A stretch of 10,574 nucleotides of DNA from GCA-2688775 sp964524225 (GTDB lineage: Archaea; Nanobdellota; Nanobdellia; Woesearchaeales; GW2011-AR4). Location of the stretch: positions 1-10,574 of the forward strand of contig CAZGEW010000046.1 of NCBI GenBank assembly GCA_964524225.1, given 5' to 3'. Every line of letters starts with the position of its first letter. The first letter of the stretch is position 1. The position numbers and the translations under genes are program-made. This document shows, piece after piece, positions 6,452 to 10,574 of the stretch. The notes below the pieces were generated by a model. The model did no database searches. It was not told the DNA's origin and saw nothing but the letters and a program-made list of their open reading frames with translations.

Positions 6452-6476
6452 AATATAAATAAAAAGAATATTTGAA
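6452..6476 (-). promoter_or_regulatory. TATA-like sequences upstream of the first GNAT gene
   Basis: The minus strand contains two overlapping candidates, ATTCAAATATTC (near 6469) and TTTATTTATATT (near 6457). The first is spaced correctly for a leaderless start at ATG 6440; the second would start transcription inside the gene. Read-through from the decarboxylase gene is an alternative. Confidence 0.35.
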
Positions 6477-6484
6477 TAAAGAAC

Positions 6485-6880
6485 TTACATATGGGTCATA
6501 ATCAACCTTTCTGGGAAATCTATACCCCTCTTTAAGATATTCTTTTCATACTTAGTTGCTTCAAAAGCCTCAACTAAGTACCTAATGGCAGTGTTTGCAT
6601 CAAAATTCCTACAAGAAAATATATCCATAAAAACATAATCTTGGTCAGGAAAGGTATGGATACTTATGTGGCTTTCAGCAATCATAACGAAGCCAGACAC
6701 CCCCTCTGTGCCATGAGCAAATTTATCTAACCATTTAACAACATAAGGCAGTGTCATCTTTGTCATACCAATTTTGCTGGGAAGTTTATTTAGAATGTCA
6801 TAAACCAAATTCACAGAAGCAAGCTTCCTTTTGTTGCACCCTGATGCATCGATTGTAACGTGCAAACCAAATTCGCTCAT
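6485..6880 (-). CDS. speH: S-adenosylmethionine decarboxylase proenzyme (SpeD/SpeH class 1B type)
   Basis: 131-aa proenzyme that cleaves itself to form a pyruvoyl group and then decarboxylates AdoMet, giving the aminopropyl donor for spermidine synthesis. The processing site is AESHISIH: cleavage between Glu and Ser, with S70 becoming the pyruvoyl, H75 five residues later, and C90 in IFSCRNFD twenty residues after the serine. This is the same spacing as Ser63, His68 and Cys83 of the Thermotoga enzyme. The conserved N-terminal FGLHVTID starts at residue 4. ATG 6880 was chosen because the family begins just before this block; an in-frame TTG at 6925 would add 15 atypical residues. No spermidine synthase or arginine/agmatine gene is in the window, so the partner enzymes must be elsewhere or the product has another use. 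Confidence 0.93.
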   Translation of the reverse strand: MSEFGLHVTIDASGCNKRKLASVNLVYDILNKLPSKIGMTKMTLPYVVKWLDKFAHGTEGVSGFVMIAESHISIHTFPDQDYVFMDIFSCRNFDANTAIRYLVEAFEATKYEKNILKRGIDFPERLIMTHM

Positions 6881-6926
6881 TTTGCATTCACAGTTTAAAT
6901 TACCTCTTTTCAATTCAAAAAACAAA

Positions 6927-6946
6927 TTATAAAACTAGTATTTAAA
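6927..6946 (-). promoter_or_regulatory. Promoter of the AdoMet decarboxylase gene
   Basis: The minus strand has TTTAAATA (6946-6939), with a second weaker TTTATA-like box near 6930. Starts near 6916 or 6904 would give a leader of about 24-36 nt before ATG 6880. A GAGGT in that leader is about 21 nt from the ATG, too far for a normal Shine-Dalgarno. The gap 6881-7005 shows no other gene. Confidence 0.4.
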
Positions 6947-6982
6947 TCTTTTCTTTTTTTGAATTTTTAGACGACATTTTTA

Positions 6983-7028
6983 TAAAAATTTTCAAAATTT
7001 TTCCGTTAAAAATTTTCAAAATTTTTCC
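6983..7028. repeat. Tandem 24-bp duplication across a stop codon
   Basis: The 22 bases at 6983-7004 recur exactly at 7007-7028, a period of 24 bp. The right copy covers the last codons and stop of the zinc-ribbon gene; the left copy lies just past it. Because the period is a multiple of three, the left copy continues the same frame and would encode a second KNFENF if the stop were read through. Confidence 0.75.
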
Positions 7029-7209
7029 TTTTTAATTTATCGACGATAAAATTTTCAAATAAATTTTTTAAAATTTCATAACTTTTTAATTTTTTTATTA
7101 TTTCTTTTTCCATTTTCAATTTTTCAATTTCTAATTCACAAAAATAACAATAAATTTCATCATCGGTTAAACTTCTTCCACAGTTTTGGCATCTGACAAC
7201 ATTACTCAT
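7006..7209 (-). CDS. Small zinc-ribbon protein, unknown function
   Basis: 67-aa protein with an N-terminal zinc ribbon, CQNCGRSLTDDEIYCYFC (C8, C11, C22, C25), of the simple two-CxxC type widespread in archaea. The rest is a lysine- and asparagine-rich helix. Its start follows the M50 protease stop with the spacing TAA-A-ATG, and no Shine-Dalgarno is visible, so translation is probably coupled to the protease. The last codons sit in a tandem 24-bp repeat, and the C-terminus is of very low complexity. Possible roles are an adaptor or nucleic-acid-binding protein; context alone does not settle this. Confidence 0.8.
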   Translation of the reverse strand: MSNVVRCQNCGRSLTDDEIYCYFCELEIEKLKMEKEIIKKLKSYEILKNLFENFIVDKLKRKNFENF

Positions 7210-7210
7210 T

Positions 7211-7858
7211 TTATTCTGTAAAATGTCGAAAATTTTGCAAAATCATGAAGACAAATGCTATCCCAACTATTATAGAGTAATTTAGTTTGCTCCATTTCAA
7301 AATTTTGTACCCATCAAAAAGCCAAAATGGAATCATATTAAACAATGCCAACCAAGAATTAATTATAAATCCATAATAACTTATATCTTCCATAAATGTT
7401 GATACCCTAAATAAAGATAAAACTAAGAAAATCAATGCAAGTACAAGATTTAGTATAGGTCCAGCAGCAGAAATTTTGCCATTCTTTTCTGTACTTACCC
7501 TTCCAGATATCATCACAGCACCAGGTGCAGCGAACACAACACCAAAAAAGGACATAGCTATAGCTAATAGCAACATAGTGTCAAATGACCTGAACTCTGC
7601 AAAACAACCATATCTTTGAGCTGTAATTTTATGAGCAATCTCGTGTAGCAAAAATCCAACTCCAACGGTTAGGGAAGCAATTACAAATTTTGTATAAAAG
7701 TCAGAAGAAATAGATTTACTCATTACAATGGCAAATGCTACTGAGATTGCTAGCCAAGCTTTGATTATATCCTTGATTTCTCTTTCAGATGTATTAACAT
7801 TCCCTATCTTTAATTGTCGACTAGGGTTTAATGAAAACCTTTTTTTAGTGTAATCCAT
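7211..7858 (-). CDS. Site-2-protease-type membrane metalloprotease (M50 family)
   Basis: 215-aa membrane protease expected to cleave substrates within the membrane. Zinc ligands are visible: HEIAH at 72-76 inside a hydrophobic segment, and NMIPFWLFDG at 174-183, the NPDG-type motif providing the third ligand D182. A conserved AAGPILN is at 131-137. About five to six hydrophobic segments run near 33-48, 56-76, 95-118, 131-151, 162-180 and 194-208, after a cytosolic-looking basic N-terminus. There is no PDZ or CBS domain, so it is a minimal archaeal version. It starts 9 nt after the DUF655 gene and ends 1 nt before a zinc-ribbon gene, so it is probably co-transcribed with both. Its substrate is unknown; no obvious membrane-tethered transcription factor is nearby. 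Confidence 0.93.
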   Translation of the reverse strand: MDYTKKRFSLNPSRQLKIGNVNTSEREIKDIIKAWLAISVAFAIVMSKSISSDFYTKFVIASLTVGVGFLLHEIAHKITAQRYGCFAEFRSFDTMLLLAIAMSFFGVVFAAPGAVMISGRVSTEKNGKISAAGPILNLVLALIFLVLSLFRVSTFMEDISYYGFIINSWLALFNMIPFWLFDGYKILKWSKLNYSIIVGIAFVFMILQNFRHFTE

Positions 7859-7867
7859 TTTAGAAAT

Positions 7868-8443
7868 CTAAGTGTCAACAAAAATCATATGCTTCTCTGT
7901 GCCGCTTAGCTCCTGCATTATTCTTTTGATTATGATTTTTTCAGGATCAGGCATTAATTTAACCCTATTTTTCAGATCAGAGAAGCTTTCAAATGGTTTT
8001 TCATCTCTACACTCTACAATCTGCCACATATGCTTTTTTCCCAAGCCAGGTAATAATTCTAATTGGTGCATTCTAGTGCTTAATGGTTGTGCTTTATTAA
8101 AAAAATTTACAAATCTCTTAGCATTTTTCTTAACAATATCTTGTATAACAAATTCTAGCTCAGACTTTGCAGTAGTAGTTAATTTATTAAGGTTGAGTTT
8201 TCCAACAATATGGTGAATCTTGTCTCTTTTCCCATCACCAATGTAAACTTCCACAAAAGGCTGTAAGTGAACCCCTTTTTTTGGGACTAGTTCTAAAATA
8301 ACAAAATGCTCTTTGCCTATAGCTTGCACTATAGGAGTCTTCATATATAATGGTCTTGTATCATAAGGATAACCATTAGGTAAAAAATCTAATACAATAG
8401 CATTTTCCTCCTTCAATTTTTCCGGTTTTTCTAGTGCTTCCAT
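7868..8443 (-). CDS. DUF655 protein, archaeal RNA/DNA-binding candidate
   Basis: 191-aa full-length DUF655 protein, an archaeal family usually found beside L21e, rpoF and ksgA. Diagnostic blocks are AIVLDFLPNGYP (15-26), VEVYIGDGKRDKIHHIVGKL (64-83), LTTTAKSELEFVIQDIV (88-104) and TRMHQLELLPGLGKKHMWQI (123-142). The PGLGKKHMW segment is a helix-hairpin-helix motif, implying nucleic-acid binding, and the rest resembles an OB-like fold. No enzymatic residues are apparent. Its location with ribosomal and RNA polymerase genes points to translation or ribosome assembly, but the function is not established. Its start follows the 297-aa gene as TAA-A-ATG with no Shine-Dalgarno, so coupling is likely. 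The usual ksgA gene is not downstream here; an M50 protease takes its place. Confidence 0.95.
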   Translation of the reverse strand: MEALEKPEKLKEENAIVLDFLPNGYPYDTRPLYMKTPIVQAIGKEHFVILELVPKKGVHLQPFVEVYIGDGKRDKIHHIVGKLNLNKLTTTAKSELEFVIQDIVKKNAKRFVNFFNKAQPLSTRMHQLELLPGLGKKHMWQIVECRDEKPFESFSDLKNRVKLMPDPEKIIIKRIMQELSGTEKHMIFVDT

Positions 8444-8444
8444 T

Positions 8445-9338
8445 TTAAAGTGTTAATAATATTGTGTACTTGTGCAATTCTTGTCTTATTTGGCTATTAC
8501 TAAATTTTTTGATCGAAATGTACTTTTCATCCAGTATCTTAAGCAATTCTGCTTTTTCTTTTATTAAATACACTATTTTCATATTTATTTTTTGCCTTAC
8601 TACATTGTTCTTCTTTAATTGCCTGAATAAAATTTTTTCTTTATTGTATACATACTCTAAATACGATAACAACGCTAAAACTCTTGCAACCCAATGCGTA
8701 AACACAGGCTCTTTTATTAGAGCTGTGCTAATCTCTTTTGGTGGCGGTAATTTTGCTTCTAGATGCTCTAAAATACTTGATTCTTTTCTCAATACCAAGT
8801 CCAAATATTTAAGTTCTTCCCTTTCTTTTATGAGTAATCTTTTTCCAATAGTTGAATATTCTTTTAATAACTGTTTATCAAGCGATACTGTATCTTCAAT
8901 TAGCTTGTAAGTTATATACTCTAAAGCTTCAAGCTCGTCTTTTGCTAAGTTATCTGGGAGGTTTAATCTTGGGCTGTAGGTTTTTTTTATTTTTGGAGTC
9001 TTTAACTCTTCCAAAAATGTTGTCTCAAGGTAATAATTTAGGTTTCTTAGCTTTATTATAATCCTTCTTATAACATCTAACCTCTTTCTAAGCAACTCTA
9101 ACGTCTTTCTTGTAAATTTCTTTTTATCAACTGAAAACGTTTTTAAAATTGAATCATGAAGCCTCTTAATCAAAATGCTTTTTTTCTTCTCAACTGAGAT
9201 GTCATATTTGAATAATATATTATCAACATTTTCAATTCTTGAATAAACCTTATTATTAAAATCTCGAAATAATTCATTCGATTCTTCTACTAAGCATTCT
9301 TTTAGTCTTAAATGCTCAGAACTTACCACCACCCTCAT
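8445..9338 (-). CDS. Unrecognised 297-aa helical protein inserted in the L21e-rpoF-DUF655 block
   Basis: No family was recognised. The sequence is almost entirely predicted helix, rich in lysine, leucine and glutamate, without membrane segments, signal peptide, cysteine clusters or nucleotide-binding motifs. Long amphipathic stretches (about 45-115, 130-195 and 225-285) suggest helical bundles or coiled coils; the linker LPPPKEIST near 198-206 divides two halves. It has its own TATA box at 9365-9370 and a leaderless-type ATG at 9338, and it is coupled to DUF655 by TAA-A-ATG, so the two are probably made together. A structural or RNA/ribosome-associated role would fit the neighbours, but this is inference from position only. 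Confidence 0.85.
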   Translation of the reverse strand: MRVVVSSEHLRLKECLVEESNELFRDFNNKVYSRIENVDNILFKYDISVEKKKSILIKRLHDSILKTFSVDKKKFTRKTLELLRKRLDVIRRIIIKLRNLNYYLETTFLEELKTPKIKKTYSPRLNLPDNLAKDELEALEYITYKLIEDTVSLDKQLLKEYSTIGKRLLIKEREELKYLDLVLRKESSILEHLEAKLPPPKEISTALIKEPVFTHWVARVLALLSYLEYVYNKEKILFRQLKKNNVVRQKINMKIVYLIKEKAELLKILDEKYISIKKFSNSQIRQELHKYTILLTL

Positions 9339-9362
9339 TTTTTAATAATAGAAATTTCTGTG

Positions 9363-9372
9363 TTTATAAAGA
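9363..9372 (-). promoter_or_regulatory. TATA box of the 297-aa gene
   Basis: The minus strand reads CTTTATAAAC, centred about 29 nt before ATG 9338, which predicts a leaderless or nearly leaderless mRNA. It gives a second transcription start inside the ribosomal-protein block, after the Rpb4 stop codon at 9385. Confidence 0.55.
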
Positions 9373-9384
9373 TTATGCAAGAAC

Positions 9385-9732
9385 TTATTTTTCTTCAGAA
9401 AATTCCATAATTATGTCAAAAATTTTTTTATAGGACTCATTGCTTACAGTCATGGTATAGCTCTGTAGCACTAGCTTTAACTCATTCAAGGTTGTTGGAG
9501 CAATGTCAATTATCTTATGGATATGTTGCTCTTTTAGCCTTGGAATATTAAGCTCAAGTACCTTGTTGAATAATTCATCAGGATTCTTAATAGTGGTAAT
9601 TTGATTTAAGTACGTCTCTGTTTTTGCTGCTCTAAAATTAAGCTCATTGTCTCTTTTCTTAATTCTTTCGAGCTCTTTCCTCAATTGATAGATGTTAATC
9701 GTGGTTTCTGAAATTATTTGCATGTCTACCAT
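9385..9732 (-). CDS. rpoF: RNA polymerase subunit Rpb4 (RpoF)
   Basis: 115-aa archaeal Rpb4/RpoF, which pairs with Rpb7 (RpoE) to form the stalk of RNA polymerase and helps in initiation, elongation and termination. The C-terminal HRDC-like part is clear: ELNIPRLKEQHIHKIIDIAP (64-83) followed by the helices around NELKLVLQSYT (86-96) and KKIFDIIMEF (102-111). The length is normal. ATG 9732 was preferred over ATG 9723 because a Shine-Dalgarno AGGAG at 9741-9745 ends 8 nt before it. It starts 1 nt after the L21e stop codon. The L21e-rpoF order is conserved in many archaea, which supports the call. Confidence 0.93.
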   Translation of the reverse strand: MVDMQIISETTINIYQLRKELERIKKRDNELNFRAAKTETYLNQITTIKNPDELFNKVLELNIPRLKEQHIHKIIDIAPTTLNELKLVLQSYTMTVSNESYKKIFDIIMEFSEEK

Positions 9733-9733
9733 T

Positions 9734-10024
9734 TTATACTCTCCTAAGGTGTACTGGATGTACTATTAATGTCTTTTTCTTTCCTAAATCATCTATGACT
9801 ATCTCATAGCATACACCTCTCTTGGCTCTTACTATCCCAGTCCTACCCATAAAGTTAGGATGGTACATACCACTATGCACACTTGGTTCTACAGAAAGAT
9901 GAACAGTATCGCCTAGATTAAATCTTTGAAAATACCTTGTCAAGCTAATCTTTCCCTTGTTTCTTCTACCCTTCCTAAATTTGTATCTTGTTTTGCGCCT
10001 TATACCGCCTATTCTCTTGACCAT
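9734..10024 (-). CDS. rpl21e: 50S ribosomal protein L21e
   Basis: 96-aa full-length L21e (eL21), a large-subunit protein shared by archaea and eukaryotes and absent from bacteria. Recognisable parts are the basic N-terminus MVKRIGGIRRKTRYKFRK, SLTRYFQRFNLGDTVHLSVEPSVH (28-51), GMYHPNFMGRTGIVRAKRG (52-70) with the SH3-like barrel, and the C-terminal VHPVHLRRV. It is the first gene of the minus-strand operon, followed directly by rpoF. A TATA box at 10044-10054 places the transcript start at the ATG, so its mRNA is probably leaderless. The divergent DUF357 promoter lies about 60 bp to the right. Confidence 0.97.
   Translation of the reverse strand: MVKRIGGIRRKTRYKFRKGRRNKGKISLTRYFQRFNLGDTVHLSVEPSVHSGMYHPNFMGRTGIVRAKRGVCYEIVIDDLGKKKTLIVHPVHLRRV
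9741..9745 (-). promoter_or_regulatory. Shine-Dalgarno site of rpoF inside the L21e gene
   Basis: AGGAG on the minus strand, with an 8-nt spacer to ATG 9732, is the clearest ordinary ribosome binding site in the window. It shows that this organism uses Shine-Dalgarno pairing for an operon-internal gene while first genes look leaderless. Confidence 0.6.
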
Positions 10025-10043
10025 AAATTTCGGAACTTTTAGT

Positions 10044-10054
10044 ATTATAAAAAG
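10044..10054 (-). promoter_or_regulatory. TATA box of the L21e-rpoF operon
   Basis: The minus strand reads CTTTTTATAAT, centred about 26 nt before ATG 10024. It is one half of a divergent promoter pair with the DUF357 gene. Confidence 0.6.
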
Positions 10055-10085
10055 CTTTTGTCAATTGATGCCTATTTACATGATA

Positions 10086-10095
10086 TTTATATATT
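10086..10095 (+). promoter_or_regulatory. TATA box of the DUF357 gene
   Basis: TTTATATATT is centred about 27 nt before ATG 10118, predicting a leaderless transcript. It points away from the L21e promoter; their TATA boxes are about 40 bp apart. Confidence 0.6.
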
Positions 10096-10117
10096 AGTTA
10101 ATAGAATTTAAACCAAA

Positions 10118-10390
10118 ATGCAACATCTTGAGCAAAAACTAAAAAAATATTTTGAATTGACCTCAAAAGCATTGAGAGCTGTAAAAATAGTTGATAAGCA
10201 TAAAGCAGAAGCTGAAGACATTCTTGATTTAGCAAAAAGATATTATGAAGATGCAAAATATTTTGAAAAGAAGGGCGACTTAATCAATGCCTTTGGAGCT
10301 GTTATTTATGCTCATGCGTTCCTAGACATAGGTGCAAGACTCGGTTTTTTTGACGTCAACAAAGATAACGTGCTTTTTATGGTAGATTAG
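10118..10390 (+). CDS. DUF357 archaeal protein
   Basis: 90-aa protein of the DUF357 family, small all-helical proteins confined to archaea and of unknown function. The family core is clear: YYEDAKYFEKKGDLINAFGAVIYAHAFLDIGARLGFFDV (42-80), followed by the terminal LFMVD. The N-terminal 40 residues form a charged helix. The length is typical and the protein appears complete. It is transcribed away from the L21e operon from its own TATA box. In other archaea the family is often near translation or DNA-repair genes, but no role can be assigned from this sequence. Confidence 0.93.
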   Translation: MQHLEQKLKKYFELTSKALRAVKIVDKHKAEAEDILDLAKRYYEDAKYFEKKGDLINAFGAVIYAHAFLDIGARLGFFDVNKDNVLFMVD

Positions 10391-10398
10391 GTTAGGAT

Positions 10399-10415
10399 AA
10401 GTTATTTATTTAAGT
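10399..10415 (+). promoter_or_regulatory. Possible TATA region of the EEP-family gene
   Basis: AAGTTATTTATTTAAGT lies between the DUF357 stop codon and ATG 10445. A start near 10433 would leave a leader of about 12 nt. Read-through from DUF357 is the alternative. Confidence 0.35.
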
Positions 10416-10444
10416 TCAAAAAGGGATGAGCAGATAACATTAAG

Positions 10445-10574
10445 ATGTTAAAATTTAGTGTATTAAGCTGGAATATTGGCGGTCTTGGCTACAGTTGGTA
10501 TTATCCAGCTATAAATTTTAAAAATACCATACCCTTCTTAAATAAGTATACAACTGACATAATCTGCCTACAAG
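10445..10574 (+). CDS. Endonuclease/exonuclease/phosphatase-family protein, 5' part only
   Basis: Only the first 43 codons are present; the gene runs off the window. The translation opens MLKFSVLSWNIGGLGYSW and ends DIICLQ followed by a G, the first base of the next codon. LSWNIGG is the first strand of the EEP fold with its metal-binding asparagine, and DIICLQ is the strand normally followed by the catalytic glutamate (LQE), which the last G would fit. The superfamily covers AP endonucleases (ExoIII/APE1 type), sphingomyelinases and other phosphodiesterases. The extended segment YSWYYPAINFKNTIPFLNKYTT between the two strands suits the broad EEP family better than a compact ExoIII, but the subfamily cannot be set from this fragment. 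Confidence 0.8.
   Translation, partial: MLKFSVLSWNIGGLGYSWYYPAINFKNTIPFLNKYTTDIICLQ

Noticed and set aside
6881..6925. Longer AdoMet decarboxylase from TTG 6925
   Set aside because: It adds 15 residues not typical of the family. The conserved block starts right after ATG 6880, although a GAGGT in the leader leaves some doubt.
6981..7090. Possible CRISPR-like or multi-copy repeat array
   Set aside because: There are only two copies with a 2-bp gap and low complexity; this is a simple tandem duplication.
7872..8216. Plus-strand frame of 114 aa over DUF655
   Set aside because: It is a shadow frame of a well-conserved minus-strand family, rich in serine and cysteine as expected of an antisense frame.
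8464..8910. Plus-strand frame of 148 aa, hydrophobic, over the 297-aa gene
   Set aside because: It is antisense to lysine-rich helical coding sequence, which naturally yields phenylalanine- and leucine-rich frames; it has no promoter or start support.

Overview
This window looks archaeal. The diagnostic genes are eukaryote-like ribosomal protein L21e, RNA polymerase subunit Rpb4 (RpoF), DUF655 and DUF357. The DNA is strongly AT-rich (about 30% GC by eye, not computed). Many genes have a TATA-like box centred about 25-28 nt before the start codon, as expected for leaderless archaeal transcripts. The small proteins, compact spacing and mix of families resemble DPANN lineages (Woesearchaeota/Pacearchaeota type), but that placement is inference; no rRNA or marker tree is available here.

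Layout. At 1-191 is a promoter region with a perfect 11-bp inverted repeat just before a TATA box. It drives a plus-strand AAA+/DUF4143 ATPase (192-1505). Most of the remaining genes are on the minus strand and are given here in transcription order from the right. An information-processing block (10024 down to 7868) holds L21e, Rpb4, an unrecognised helical 297-aa protein and DUF655. Next come an M50 site-2-type membrane protease and a small zinc-ribbon protein. Then follows a metabolic or modification block: AdoMet decarboxylase (SpeD/SpeH type), a BioF2/CelD-like GNAT acyltransferase, a SET-domain methyltransferase, a second GNAT-fold (DUF2156-like) protein, and an aspartase/fumarase-superfamily lyase that is most like aspartate ammonia-lyase. 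The block ends with an unrecognised 172-aa protein whose start is preceded by a run of nine G, a cold-shock-domain protein, and a candidate structured small RNA of about 110 nt between the cold-shock gene and the ATPase. On the right, divergent from L21e on the plus strand, are DUF357 and the first 43 codons of an endonuclease/exonuclease/phosphatase-family protein cut by the window edge.

How the genes fit together. L21e, Rpb4 and DUF655 form a known archaeal neighbourhood, here interrupted by an unknown gene. Three junctions in this part have the identical arrangement TAA-A-ATG, which suggests translational coupling. The acyltransferase - SET - acyltransferase trio, with two genes overlapping by 14 nt, is the least ordinary protein cluster and could be a modification cassette; its substrate cannot be told from sequence. 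The most interesting non-coding signal is at 1504-1612: its own TATA box, two overlapping mutually exclusive hairpins (one with a cUUCGg tetraloop), a third 9-bp hairpin, and a near-perfect Shine-Dalgarno sequence with no start codon at normal distance.

Several automatic start choices were shortened because the first codon was TTG or ran into an upstream gene; the reason is given in each entry.
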